Positions 26,815-38,837 are shown, counted from the stretch's first letter. The stretch: 64,000 nucleotides of DNA from Albidovulum sp. (GCA_020637635.1 JACKKB010000007.1:186001-250000), one strand, 5' to 3'. The notes: generated from the sequence alone by a model not told the origin. Translations and numbers: made by a program.

Positions 26815-27246
26815 CTAGCCGATCCTGTAATGCAATGCGGCCACGCGCTGCGCCGTCTCGCCCGCCTCGCGACCCTTCAGGACGAAGTGATCCGCGAAGA
26901 TGGCGCGGTGATGCGCGGTGTCCTGAAAGTGATGCGGCGCAAGCGCGACCGAGAGCACCGGCACGCCGGTTTCGAGCCCCGCCGCGAGAAGCCCGCGGAC
27001 GACGGCCGCGGCCACGAAATCGTGCCGGTAGATGCCGCCGTCGACGATGAGCGCCGCGGCGACAACCGCCCGATAACGGCCGCCTTGCGCGAGCTTCCGG
27101 GCAACGAGCGGCAGTTCGAAGGCGCCCGGAACGTCGAAGACCGCGACCTTGTCCGCGGCTATGACCTGCAGGAAGCCGGCAAGTGCCTGATCGACGATCT
27201 CGGCATGCCAGTTGGCCTTGACGAAGGCGTAGGGGGTGGGTGTCAT
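26815..27246 (-). CDS. ribH: 6,7-dimethyl-8-ribityllumazine synthase, RibH2-like
   Basis: Penultimate enzyme of riboflavin synthesis; joins 5-amino-6-ribitylaminouracil and dihydroxybutanone phosphate. At 143 aa it is a small member. The N terminus FVKANWHAEIVD with Trp13 resembles the type II (RibH2) enzymes of Brucella and Mesorhizobium rather than the usual RibH1, which has Phe there. The catalytic region reads FDVPGAFELPLVA and ALIVDGGIYRHDF; the substrate His is in APHHFQD. The ATG at 27246 has GGAGAT upstream. An FMN riboswitch precedes it, so expression should fall when FMN is plentiful. No other rib gene is adjacent. Confidence 0.93.
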   Translation of the reverse strand: MTPTPYAFVKANWHAEIVDQALAGFLQVIAADKVAVFDVPGAFELPLVARKLAQGGRYRAVVAAALIVDGGIYRHDFVAAAVVRGLLAAGLETGVPVLSVALAPHHFQDTAHHRAIFADHFVLKGREAGETAQRVAALHYRIG

Positions 27247-27325
27247 CTGGATCTCCTTTCGTAACGACACGTCACCCAAGGCGATCCCATGCCGCTGCTG
27301 CGGCCAGCGCGGCCGGGCAGGGCAC

Positions 27326-27463
27326 GTTCTCTTTCATCCGGACTATGACCGTCGGCCCAGGTCTCTCACCTGATCTGCTGACCCTTCCCGGAAGGAAGGC
27401 GCTCGCGGGCTCGCGGCCACTGCCGCATACCGCCGGTGGGGAATTTCGCCCCGCCCTGAGAAC
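27326..27463 (-). promoter_or_regulatory. FMN riboswitch (RFN element)
   Basis: On the minus strand the leader of ribH has the conserved RFN blocks in order: GTTCTCAGGGCGGGG, GAAATTCCCCACCGGCGG, AGCCCGCGAGCG, GGGTCAGCAGATC(A)GGTGA, GACGGTCATAGTCCGGATG and AAGAGAAC, the two ends pairing to close the P1 stem. It ends 80 bp before the ribH ATG, so it can act on transcription or on translation start. The stretch 27464-27596 upstream presumably holds the promoter. Confidence 0.95.
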
Positions 27464-27596
27464 AGGGACAGTCTGCAGCTTCAGGCAGGACTTGCAAGTG
27501 CCCGGCCCGCCGGGTCGATGTGGGCAGGGAACGGCAGGGGCGCTGGCCGTCAACCGCGGGACCGATTTGAGCCCGGGCGCGCTCTGACGCCGGGGC

Positions 27597-27995
27597 TCAC
27601 AGGTGACTGAAGATGGCCGGCGCGGCGTGTCGGTCGTTCCGGCCGTCGACATGGACGACGGGCGCGGCTGCCAGAACCTCGTCGGGGACGTTCTCAAGAG
27701 AGCCAATATTCACGCCGTAGATGCGCGTTCCGTCCGGCAGGTGGCCGATTCCGAAGGGCCGCACCCCGCAGGTGGCGCAGAACCAGTGTTCGTTCCGGCG
27801 GCTGTTGAAGAGGTATTTCGTCAGCCCGTCCTGACCCTGAAGCACGCGGATGCGGTCGGGCGGCACGATCGCGGGCCAGAACCGCGTCCGCGAACAGATC
27901 GAGCAGTTGCAACGATAGGTCGGCTCGGTCAGGTCGATCTCTGCCTCGAACCGGACCGCGCCGCAGTGGCAGCTTCCCTGATAGGTCTTCAACAT
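27597..27995 (-). CDS. GFA (glutathione-dependent formaldehyde-activating-like) family protein
   Basis: 132 aa zinc-binding protein with the Cys pattern of the family: SCHCGAV (about 9-14), CNCSICSR (about 30-36) and FCATCGVRPF (about 73-82). The founding member was proposed to form S-hydroxymethyl-glutathione, but activity is not established for most relatives. The ATG at 27995 is chosen because the homology begins at MLKTYQGSCHCG; the frame upstream is not conserved. It stands alone between clpA and ribH on the same strand. Confidence 0.85.
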   Translation of the reverse strand: MLKTYQGSCHCGAVRFEAEIDLTEPTYRCNCSICSRTRFWPAIVPPDRIRVLQGQDGLTKYLFNSRRNEHWFCATCGVRPFGIGHLPDGTRIYGVNIGSLENVPDEVLAAAPVVHVDGRNDRHAAPAIFSHL

Positions 27996-28112
27996 CGGCG
28001 CCTTCCCTCGATGGCCAGACTGCCGAAGGCTCGCACCGAACGGTTTCCTGCGCAATGGGCAGAACGGGAAAGGCCCGCCGGAGCGGGCCCTTCAGGTCTG
28101 CGCCGGCCGGTG

Positions 28113-30426
28113 TCAGTCCGCCGTCAGGAGCGGCGGCTTCTGCCCGGTCAGGCGCGGTTTCTGCGGCTCTTCGAACTCGAGTGCGATCGCCCCGTCCTTC
28201 ATGCCGACACGAACGACGCCGCCCTTCATGAGCCGCCCGAAGAGAAGCTCCTCGGCGAGCGGCTTCTTGATATGCTCCTGGATCACGCGGCCGAGCGGGC
28301 GGGCCCCCATCTTGTCGTCATAGCCCTTTTCGCCGAGCCAATCGGCGGCCGCCGGGCTGAGCTCGATATGGACATTGCGGTCCATGAGCTGCGCCTCGAG
28401 CTGGAGGACGAACTTCTCGACCACCTGCAGGATCACCTCGCGGGTCAGCGGCGCGAAGGAGATCACCGCATCGAGGCGATTGCGGAACTCGGGCGTGAAG
28501 AGACGTTCGATCGCCGCGGTATCCTCGCCCTCGCGCCGGTCGCGGCCGAAACCGATGGCGGCCTTGGCCATGTCGGAGGCACCCGCGTTCGAGGTCATGA
28601 TCAGGATCACGTTGCGGAAATCCACCTGCCGGCCGTTATGGTCGGTCAACTTGCCGTGGTCCATGACCTGAAGGAGGATGTTGTAGACATCGGGATGCGC
28701 CTTCTCGATCTCGTCGAGCAGCAGGACGCAATGCGGATGCTGGTCGACGCCATCCGTCAGCATGCCGCCCTGGTCGAAGCCGACATAGCCCGGAGGCGCG
28801 CCGATGAGCCGGGAAACCGCGTGTTTCTCCATGTATTCCGACATGTCGAAGCGAAGAAGCTCGACGCCGAGCGTATCGGCGAGCTGCTTGGCGACCTCGG
28901 TCTTGCCAACCCCGGTCGGGCCGGCGAAGAGGTAGTTGCCGATCGGCTTTTCGGGCTCGCGCAGGCCCGCCCGCGCCAGCTTGATCGCCGAAGACAGCGC
29001 CTCGATCGCCTTGTCCTGGCCGAAGACGACGCGCTTGAGGGTCTTTTCGAGATCCTTGAGCACCTCGGCATCGTCCTTGGAGACGCTCTTCGGCGGGATC
29101 CGGGCGATCTTGGCGACGACGGCCTCGATCTCCTTCGGGCCGATGGTCTTGCGGCGCTTGGATTCCGCCACGAGATGCTGTGCCGCGCCGGCCTCGTCGA
29201 TCACGTCGATGGCCTTGTCGGGCAGCTTGCGGTCGTGGATGTAGCGCGACGACAGCTCCACCGCCGACTTGATCGCGTCGTGGGTGTAGCGCAGGTCGTG
29301 GTGCTTCTCGAAATAGGGCTTGAGGCCCATCAGGATCTTGATCGTGTCATCGACCGTCGGCTCGTTCACGTCGATCTTCTGGAACCGGCGCGACAGGGCG
29401 CGGTCCTTGTCGAAGTGCTGGCGGAACTCCTTGTAGGTGGTGGACCCCATGCAGCGCAGCTTGCCGCCCTGAAGTGCGGGCTTGAGCAGGTTGGAGGCAT
29501 CCATCGCCCCGCCCGAGGTGGCGCCGGCGCCGATCACGGTGTGGATCTCGTCGATGAAGAGGATCGCGTCGGGGTGATCCTCGAGCTCCTTCACCACCGC
29601 CTTCAGCCGTTCCTCGAAATCGCCGCGATAGCGGGTTCCGGCCAGAAGCGCGCCCATGTCGAGCGAGAAGATGGTCGAGCCCTGCAGCACGTCGGGCGTC
29701 TCGCCCCGGCTGATCTTCAGCGCCAGCCCTCGGCGATGGCCGTCTTGCCGACGCCAGGTTCGCCGACCAGAAGCGGGTTGTTCTGCGCCGCCGGCAGGCA
29801 CCTGGATGCAGCGCTCGATCTCGCTTTCGCGGCCGATGAGCGGATCGACATCGCCCTTCTTCGACTTCTCGTTCAGATCGACGCAGTATTTCGCAAGCGC
29901 GGAATCCTTGCCTTCGCCCCTCGCTCGCCGTGGCGCGCTCTTCGTCCTGTGCCTCGGCGCCGGAAATCGCCGGCTCTCGCCGAAGCTCGGGTCCGTAGCG
30001 ACGCCGTGGGCGATGAGTTCACCGCGTCGTAGCGCGTCATGTCCTGTTCCTGCAGGAAATAGGCCGCATTCGATTCCCGTTCGGCGAAGATCGCGACCAG
30101 CACGTTGGCGCCCGTCACCTCGGTCCGGCCGGAGCTTGGACATGGATGGCGGCGCTGGGATCACCCGGCTGGAACGCGGCCGTCGGCACCGCCTCGGACC
30201 CTTCGACACTGGTCACGAGCGAGGAAAGGTCGTCATCGATGAACTCGACGAGCGTGCGGCGCAGATCATCGAGATCGACCGAGCAGGCCCGCATCACCTG
30301 GCGGCATCGGGCTCGTCGATCAGCGCGAGCAGCAGGTGCCGAGCGTCGCGAGTTCGTGCTGGCGAGCGTTGGCAAAGCGCCAGCGCGGCGTGGATGGCCT
30401 GTTCGAGTGTTCGAAAATGACGGCAC
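28113..30426 (-). pseudogene. clpA: ClpA, ATPase of the ClpAP protease; 5' part frameshifted
   Basis: AAA+ unfoldase that feeds proteins to ClpP. From about 29720 down to 28113 the frame is intact. It contains D1 Walker B and sensor regions (ILFIDEIHTVIGAGA), then D2 with Walker A GPTGVGKTE, Walker B LLLDEIEKAH, and the end QKPPLLTAD. From 29720 to 30426 the ClpA sequence is still readable (VPSFSNT, EQAIHAAL, CSVDLDDLRRTLVEFIDDDLSS, EVTGANVLVAIFAERESNAAYFLQEQDMTRYDA) but jumps among all three frames at about a dozen single- or double-base gains and losses. One lies just before the D1 Walker A. The start is GTG at 30426 with AAGGAG upstream. I judge these to be sequence errors and the gene functional in the organism. 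Confidence 0.9.
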
Positions 30427-30620
30427 CTTCGTGCTCCTTTCCAAGCGGGTCGGGGCGTGTTCGACAGACCCAGCATCGCCTCATAGATTTAAACTTCGGT
30501 GGAATTCTGGCAGCTTCAAGTGTTTTTTCCGAGAATTCCGCGAATGCGTCACGCCGGGCACGAAATGTGAATGAAACGCCCCGGCGAGAGCTTATTCGTG
30601 ACGTCTCGTGAACCCGGCGC

Positions 30621-31388
30621 TCAGAACCGGTCCTTGCGGGCGCGGATTTCGGCAAAGGCCGCGGCGTCGGACGCCCCCGACATGCCGATCGCGGCTTTCA
30701 CCTCGGGCAGGCGCGCCCGCAGGAAGGGGTTGGTTGCAAGTTCCTCGGACAGCAGCGACGGAACTGTCGGCCGCCCTGCCGCGCGTGCCTTCGCCACCGC
30801 CTCGCAGCGAGATATAAGCGCCGCGTTCCCCGGTTCAATGGTCAGCGCGAAGCGGCCATTGGCGGCGGTGTATTCATGGCCCGAATAGACGAGCGTTTCG
30901 GGCGGCAGCGCCGCGAGCTTCGACAGGCTTTCCCACATCCGATCGGGCGTGCCCTCGAAGAGCCGCCCGCAGCCGAGCGCCATCAGGCTGTCGGCGGTAA
31001 AGACCGCCCCGCTCTCGGCGAAATGGAAGGCGATGTGCCCCATGGTGTGCCCGCTGACGTCGATCACGCGGCCCGCGGCAAGTCCGACGCGGATGAGATC
31101 GGCCTCGCGCACGCGCTCGGCAAGCGGCGGCAGGCGGTGGGCGTCGGCGGCCGCCCCGATCACCCGCGCGCCGGTCACGGCGGCGAGCGTCTGGACCCCG
31201 GCCACATGGTCGTCGTGGTGATGCGTGATGAGGATATGGCTCGCCCGCCACTCGCGCTCGGCGAGCGCGTTCAGGATCGGCGCCGCCTCCGGCACGTCGA
31301 TGACGGCGGTCGCGCCGGTTGCCGCGTCGTGGGCGAGATAGGCGTAGTTGTCGCTCAGGCAGGGGATCGTGACGATGTCCAGAGGCAT
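30621..31388 (-). CDS. gloB: Hydroxyacylglutathione hydrolase (glyoxalase II)
   Basis: Metallo-beta-lactamase fold enzyme that hydrolyses S-lactoylglutathione in methylglyoxal detoxification, 255 aa, the family size. The metal motif THHHDDH is at 55-61, followed by GHTMGHIAF, FTADSLMALGCGRLFEG and SGHEYTAANGRFA. The ATG at 31388 matches the family N terminus (MPLDIVTIPCLSDNY). It is divergent from the methyltransferase gene across 63 bp. Confidence 0.95.
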   Translation of the reverse strand: MPLDIVTIPCLSDNYAYLAHDAATGATAVIDVPEAAPILNALAEREWRASHILITHHHDDHVAGVQTLAAVTGARVIGAAADAHRLPPLAERVREADLIRVGLAAGRVIDVSGHTMGHIAFHFAESGAVFTADSLMALGCGRLFEGTPDRMWESLSKLAALPPETLVYSGHEYTAANGRFALTIEPGNAALISRCEAVAKARAAGRPTVPSLLSEELATNPFLRARLPEVKAAIGMSGASDAAAFAEIRARKDRF

Positions 31389-31451
31389 GGTGTTTTGTCG
31401 CGCGCTTTGTATGCTTCGGGCGAACTGTTGCCCAAGGACGCGGCCGGCGCA

Positions 31452-32198
31452 ATGCACCTCGACGTTCACGATCTGCGGAACTTCTATTACCGCACGCCGC
31501 TCGGCCGGGTCGCGCAGCGGGCGATCCGCGACCAGCTGCTGCGCCTCTGGCAGCCCACCAAGGGCCACACGGTGGCGGGCTTCGGCTTTGCCGCCCCGCT
31601 TCTGAGACCCTATCTGGACGAGGCGCGCCGGGTCATGGCGCTGATGCCCGGACCGCAGGGGGTGATGCCCTGGCCGGCCGGCGCCGACAATGTCGCGATC
31701 CTCTGCGAAGAGACGCAATGGCCGGTCGAGACCGGCATGGTCGACCGGCTGATCGTGCTGCATGGGCTCGAGACCTCGGATCAGCCCGCCGCCCTGATCG
31801 AGGAATGCTGGCGCGTCCTTGGCCCCGGGGGGCGGGCGCTTTTCATCGTGCCGAACCGGTCGGGGCTCTGGTCGCGGAGCGACGCGACGCCCTTCGGCTA
31901 CGGCCGTCCCTATTCGATGCGCCAGCTCGATGCCCAGCTGCGCGGCCACGGCTTCACCGCCGAGCGCCAGCAATCGGCGCTCTTCGCGCTGCCCTCGCGG
32001 CAGAAGTTCTGGCTGCGCACGGCGCCGATGTGGGAACGCTTCGGTCTCAGGGTCGCGAGCTTCGTGGCCGGCGGCGTTCTGATGCTGGAAGTCTCCAAGC
32101 AAGTCCATTCGCCGCAGCGCCCGGGCCTTGCCGCGGCGGTCCGCCGCCCGTTGCGGGTACTCGAGGCGCTGCCGAAACCCACGGCCGAACCGGTCTGA
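31452..32198 (+). CDS. Class I SAM-dependent methyltransferase
   Basis: 248 aa. It begins MHLDVHDLRNFYYRTPLGRVAQ and shows a degenerate SAM site (VAGFGFAAPLLRPYLD), then the motif-II/III region DRLIVLHGLETS and ECWRVLGPGGRALFIVPNRSGLW, typical of Methyltransf_11. The gene commonly sits divergent from gloB in Rhodobacterales. The substrate is unknown. The C-terminal 40 or so residues are basic and Pro-rich. Confidence 0.85.
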   Translation: MHLDVHDLRNFYYRTPLGRVAQRAIRDQLLRLWQPTKGHTVAGFGFAAPLLRPYLDEARRVMALMPGPQGVMPWPAGADNVAILCEETQWPVETGMVDRLIVLHGLETSDQPAALIEECWRVLGPGGRALFIVPNRSGLWSRSDATPFGYGRPYSMRQLDAQLRGHGFTAERQQSALFALPSRQKFWLRTAPMWERFGLRVASFVAGGVLMLEVSKQVHSPQRPGLAAAVRRPLRVLEALPKPTAEPV

Positions 32199-32243
32199 TC
32201 TGCCGGGCCGGCGCCGCCGGGGCAGGGCGGCACGCGCCGCGGA

Positions 32244-32267
32244 CCGGGGGGATTCTTGGCCCCCCGG
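32244..32267 (+). terminator. Terminator-like hairpin
   Basis: An 8-bp stem CCGGGGGG/CCCCCCGG has an 8-base loop; no T run follows. It lies 45 bp after the methyltransferase stop. Confidence 0.5.
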
Positions 32268-32378
32268 CAGATGTTAACGCCCAAACTGCGGCGACGCTTG
32301 CCGGGCCATGTTTCCGCCTTGCCGCGAATCCCATGAAATCGCACGATTTTGCGGCTCTCAATTAGTTTACCAAGGCGG

Positions 32379-32407
32379 TTGCGAGGCACGATGGGCTCTG
32401 CTACACC
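32379..32407 (+). promoter_or_regulatory. Possible atp operon promoter
   Basis: TTGCGA is followed after 17 bases by TACACC, about 100 bp before atpH and just downstream of the only AT-rich patch in the gap. The match to consensus is modest and made by eye. Confidence 0.3.
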
Positions 32408-32505
32408 CGCGCCGAATTCAGGTGTGCGTGCCGCGCACGCCTCGGGTGGCCTCTGACCTGAACGCGAAGAAGAGGCGCAGGGACTGAACAATCGGAAGGG
32501 TGGAC

Positions 32506-33065
32506 GTGTCCGAACCAGCTTCGATTTCCGCAGGTATCGCCGGGCGCTATGCGACGGCCGCGTTTGAACTCGCGAAAGACGCCAAGGGCCTCGCCGCGCT
32601 CGAGAAGGATGCCGAGGCACTCGCCGAGGCGCTCGATGCCAGCGCCGAGCTGCGCAGCGCCATCGCTTCGCCGGTCTACAGCCGCGATGCCCAGGGTCGC
32701 GCCATCACCGCGATCGGTGCCAAGCTTGGCCTTTCGGCCACCGTCGCCAAGACGCTGGCGCTGATGGCCGCCAAGCGCCGGCTCTTCGTCCTGCCGCAAT
32801 TCGTCGCCGCCCTGCGCGGCCTGATCGCCGAGGAAAAGGGCGAAATCACCGCCGAGGTGACGGCCGCGAACGAGCTGACCAAGGCGCAGCTCGACAAACT
32901 CGCGGCCTCGCTCAAGGCTTCTGTCGGCAAGACCGTGAAGCTCAAGACCAGCGTCGATGAAAGTCTCATCGGCGGTCTTGTCGTCAAAGTGGGTTCGAAG
33001 ATGATCGACACCTCGGTCCGCTCGAAACTCGCGTCCCTCCAGAATGCTATGAAAGAGGTCGGATA

Positions 33066-33066
<1 letters not shown>
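32506..33066 (+). CDS. atpH: ATP synthase F1 subunit delta
   Basis: Stator subunit linking F1 to the peripheral stalk, 186 aa. The N terminus MSEPASISAGIAGRYATAAFELAKDA and the C-terminal beta-rich part (KTSVDESLIGGLVVKVGSKMIDTSVRSKLASLQNAM) are diagnostic. GTG at 32506 is chosen because GGAAGG lies 6 bases upstream; the GTG at 32500 would overlap that site. First gene of atpHAGDC; its stop is shared with the atpA start region (TAATG). Confidence 0.95.
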
Positions 33067-34594
<1,528 letters not shown>

Positions 34595-34615
34595 CGCGGG
34601 GGAGAGGACAGCGAT

Positions 34616-35485
34616 ATGCCGAGCCTTAAGGACCTCAAGAACCGGATCGCCAGCGTCAAGTCGACGCGGAAGATCACCAAGGCCATGCAGATGGTCGCGG
34701 CGGCCAAGCTCCGCCGCGCCCAGGAAGCAGCCGAGGCCGCGCGCCCCTATGCCGAGCGCATGACGGCGGTCATGTCCGGTCTCGCGGCGTCGGTCGGAAA
34801 TTCGGATTCTGCGCCCCGGCTTCTGGCCGGCACCGGATCGGACCAGACCCACCTGCTGGTGGTCATGACCTCCGAACGCGGCCTCTGCGGCGCCTTCAAC
34901 TCTTCCATCGTCCGGCTTGCCCGGGCGCGGGTGGCCGCACTGCTGTCGGCCGGCAAGACCGTGAAGATCCTCACCGTCGGCAAGAAGGGCCGCGAACAGC
35001 TCAAGCGCGACTACGCGAAGTACCTGATCGGCCATGTCGATCTCTCCGAGGTCAAGCGCATCGGCTACGACAACGCCCATGCCATCGCCCGCGATCTGCT
35101 GACGCGGTTCGATGCCGGCGAGTTCGACGTCGCGACGATCTTCTACAACCGCTTCCAGTCGGTGATCAGCCAGGTTCCGACCGAGCTGCAGGTGATCCCG
35201 GCCGCCTTCGAGGGCGGCGAGAGCGCCTCGACGCTCTATGATTACGAACCGTCGGAAGAGGGCATCCTCGCCGACCTGCTGCCGCGCGGCGTCGCCACCC
35301 AGGTCTTCACCGCGCTGCTGGAAAACGGCGCCTCCGAACAGGGTGCGCGGATGAGCGCGATGGACAACGCAACGCGCAACGCGGGCGACATGATCGACCG
35401 GCTCACGATCCAGTACAACCGCTCGCGTCAGGCAGCGATCACCACCGAACTCGTTGAAATCATTGCGGGCGCCGAGGCGCTCTAA
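34616..35485 (+). CDS. atpG: ATP synthase F1 subunit gamma
   Basis: Central rotor shaft, 289 aa. The N-terminal helix MPSLKDLKNRIASVKSTRKITKAMQMVAAAKLRRAQ and the C-terminal helix MDNATRNAGDMIDRLTIQYNRSRQAAITTELVEI form the antiparallel coil that turns inside alpha3beta3. RGLCGAFNS in the middle is typical. Complete and in frame; 21 bp after atpA, 18 bp before atpD. Confidence 0.97.
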   Translation: MPSLKDLKNRIASVKSTRKITKAMQMVAAAKLRRAQEAAEAARPYAERMTAVMSGLAASVGNSDSAPRLLAGTGSDQTHLLVVMTSERGLCGAFNSSIVRLARARVAALLSAGKTVKILTVGKKGREQLKRDYAKYLIGHVDLSEVKRIGYDNAHAIARDLLTRFDAGEFDVATIFYNRFQSVISQVPTELQVIPAAFEGGESASTLYDYEPSEEGILADLLPRGVATQVFTALLENGASEQGARMSAMDNATRNAGDMIDRLTIQYNRSRQAAITTELVEIIAGAEAL

Positions 35486-35503
35486 GGAACCGGAGAAACC
35501 AAG

Positions 35504-36946
<1,443 letters not shown>

Positions 36947-36955
36947 GGGGGCGAG

Positions 36956-37369
36956 ATGGCCGACACGATGCAGTTCGATCTCGTCAGCCCTGAGCGGAAA
37001 CTTGTCTCCGCTCAGGCGCGCGAGGTCCACATTCCGGGTGCCGACGGCGACCTGACGGCGATGCCCGACCACGCGCCGCTGATCACCACGCTGCGCCCCG
37101 GGATCCTGACCGTGGTCACCGCAGAGGGCGCGACCGATTATGCCGTCACCGGCGGTTTCGCCGAGATCGGCGCCGAGGGCGTCTCGGTTCTGGCCGAGCG
37201 GGCCCATGTCACCCACGAGGTGACGCAGGCGATGATCGACGAGATGATCGCCGCCGCCCAGAAGGCGCACAAGGAAGCCCATCCCGATGTGGTCGACAGC
37301 GCCGCGAAACTGCTCTCCGATCTGGTGGCGATGGGCAGCCGGATCGGGCTTGAACCGAAGCTCTCCTGA
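36956..37369 (+). CDS. atpC: ATP synthase F1 subunit epsilon
   Basis: Rotor subunit that couples gamma to the c-ring and can inhibit ATP hydrolysis, 137 aa. The N-terminal beta sandwich reads MQFDLVSPERKLVSAQAREVHIPGADGDLTAMPDHAPLITTLRPG, followed by a helical tail from about 88. Last gene of the operon; a strong terminator follows 18 bp later. As is usual in alphaproteobacteria, the Fo genes are elsewhere. Confidence 0.95.
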   Translation: MADTMQFDLVSPERKLVSAQAREVHIPGADGDLTAMPDHAPLITTLRPGILTVVTAEGATDYAVTGGFAEIGAEGVSVLAERAHVTHEVTQAMIDEMIAAAQKAHKEAHPDVVDSAAKLLSDLVAMGSRIGLEPKLS

Positions 37370-37386
37370 GCGACCGGACATGCGCG

Positions 37387-37412
37387 AAAGGCGGCCCCGG
37401 GGCCGCCTTTTC
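37387..37412 (+). terminator. Rho-independent terminator of the atp operon
   Basis: A perfect 10-bp stem AAAGGCGGCC/GGCCGCCTTT with a 4-base loop ends in TTTT, 18 bp after the atpC stop. Confidence 0.9.
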
Positions 37413-37480
37413 CGTTTTGGCGCCAGTTTCGCCTTTCTTCCGCCATTGTTGCGGCCCTAGATTCGTGCCGAGGAGAGGCG

Positions 37481-37828
37481 ATGCGATCGAGCGGGTATCT
37501 CATGGGCGTGGAGCGCGGGTCGCTCCTGATGTTCTCGGATTTCGAGGACGGCGGCGCCATGTGGACCGGCGAAGGCCCGCGCGAGCTCAGGCGCAAGGTC
37601 AGCTTCGGCGAGAAATACACCCGCCCTCCGGTCGTCCAGGTCTCGATCTCGCTTTGGGACATGGACCAGAAGAGCAACCAACGCGCCGATATCGGTGCCG
37701 AAAAGGTTCGCGAGACCGGGTTCGAGATCGTGTTCCGCACCTGGGGCGACACCCGCGTTGCACGCATCCGCGCCGACTGGCTGGCGATCGGACCGGTGGC
37801 GACCGAGGACGACTGGGATATCCGCTAG
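37481..37828 (+). CDS. H-type lectin domain protein
   Basis: 115 aa. The segment SFGEKYTRPPVVQVSISLWDMDQKSNQRADIGAEKV followed by GFEIVFRTWGDTRVARIRADWLAIG matches the H-type lectin fold (discoidin/agglutinin type). There is no signal peptide, so it is probably cytoplasmic. In Rhodobacterales this gene frequently follows atpC; the link with ATP synthase is unexplained. Its stop overlaps the end of the convergent GNAT gene by 4 bp. Confidence 0.8.
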   Translation: MRSSGYLMGVERGSLLMFSDFEDGGAMWTGEGPRELRRKVSFGEKYTRPPVVQVSISLWDMDQKSNQRADIGAEKVRETGFEIVFRTWGDTRVARIRADWLAIGPVATEDDWDIR

Positions 37829-38325
37829 GCCCCGCCGAGCCGCTTCATCATCCGCGCTGCGGTATGATCGCGCAGCCCCATCTGCACCGGGATCCCCTCG
37901 ATGACGGCCTCGAAGCCCGCCAGTTCCCAGAAGGCGCGGGCGCGCGGATTGGCGTCGAGCACCGCAAGCAGGAACCGCCGCATTCCGTTTCCGCGGCAGA
38001 CCTCCTCGCTCGCGGCCAGAACCCGGGCGCCGAGACCCGCCCCGCGCGCCTCTGCGGCGACAAGAAGCAGGCCGAGATAGGCGTCGTCCGGCTCCGGCCA
38101 GCCGAAGGCGAGCGCGCTCACCGCCTGGAGCCGTCCCGCCCCGAAGGCGCCATAGACCGCCACGTCCTCGGGCCCGAGACCCGGCGGCGCGTCGTCGAAG
38201 AGTTCGTCGATCATCGCATCGTCCGGGGGCACTCCGCGTTCGAGCGCGATGTAGTCGGCCGCACGATCGAAAAGATCGGCGAGTGCCGCGCGATCCCTCG
38301 CCCGGTCGAGCGCCCGGAAGGTCAT
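37825..38325 (-). CDS. GNAT family N-acetyltransferase
   Basis: 166 aa. The acetyl-CoA loop lies in AYLGLLLVAAEARGAGLGARVLAASEEVC (about 86-110; the R-x-x-G-x-G/A pattern reads RGAGLGA). The C-terminal signature ANPRARAFWELAGFEAV is also typical. The ATG at 38325 overlaps the end of the Gre-like gene (ATGA), showing translational coupling with it. Substrate unknown. Confidence 0.85.
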   Translation of the reverse strand: MTFRALDRARDRAALADLFDRAADYIALERGVPPDDAMIDELFDDAPPGLGPEDVAVYGAFGAGRLQAVSALAFGWPEPDDAYLGLLLVAAEARGAGLGARVLAASEEVCRGNGMRRFLLAVLDANPRARAFWELAGFEAVIEGIPVQMGLRDHTAARMMKRLGGA

Positions 38326-38837
38326 GTGCCGTCGCCCTCGGCAACAGCGCCATAGGCGATGGCGCGGATTTCCAGCTCTGCGGTGCCGGCGGGGCGCCGC
38401 CAGGTCACGACATCGCCGACACCGGCACCGATCAGCGCCCGGGCAAGCGGCGACTGCGGCGCGATCCGGCCCGCGGAGGCATCCGCCTCGTCCTCGCCGG
38501 TGATCTCGTAGACGCTCTCGGTTCCCTCCGCGTCGGCCACCGTCACGCGGGCCCCGAAGGCGACCTCGTCGACCGGCTGACCTGCCGGATCGACCAGGAT
38601 CGCGCTGCGCAGCCGCGCCTCGAGATACCGGATGTCGCGCTCGGCGGCCTTCTCGGGCAGCCGATCGAGCCGCTCGCGGCGCGCCTTGAGCCGCAGGAGT
38701 TCGGCCTGTGTGGCGGCAAGCCGGGCGCCGAGCGCGGCCAGCCCCCGGGGCGTCACATAGTTCGGATGCGGGCTGATCGGCAGGTCGGGCAGCGGCTCGT
38801 TGTCGGGCCCGTCTTCCTTGACGAAGGCGCGGCTCAT
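38322..38837 (-). CDS. GreA/GreB family transcript cleavage factor
   Basis: 171 aa. GreB-like N terminus MSRAFVKEDGPDNEPLPDLPISPHPNYVTPRG, then a coiled-coil region (about 32-75, RLAATQAELLRLKARRERL) with acidic/basic tip residues, and a C-terminal FKBP-like domain (FGARVTVADAEG, DEADASAGRIAPQSPLARALIGAGVGDVV). Gre factors insert into the RNA polymerase channel and rescue backtracked complexes. Closer to GreB than GreA in its start, but I leave the symbol open. Overlaps the Nudix gene upstream (4 bp) and the GNAT gene downstream. Confidence 0.87.
   Translation of the reverse strand: MSRAFVKEDGPDNEPLPDLPISPHPNYVTPRGLAALGARLAATQAELLRLKARRERLDRLPEKAAERDIRYLEARLRSAILVDPAGQPVDEVAFGARVTVADAEGTESVYEITGEDEADASAGRIAPQSPLARALIGAGVGDVVTWRRPAGTAELEIRAIAYGAVAEGDGT

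Larger units (their letters stand above)
32199..32505. other. Gap upstream of the atp operon
   Basis: 307 bp without a gene. It holds a terminator-like stem for the methyltransferase gene (32244-32267), an AT-rich patch (32340-32372) and a possible atp promoter at 32379-32407. I see no small ORF with a ribosome site. Confidence 0.7.

Noticed and set aside
28113..30426. clpA as a true pseudogene
   Set aside because: About a dozen small indels confined to the 5' 700 bp with full conservation of the protein between them fits sequence error, not decay.
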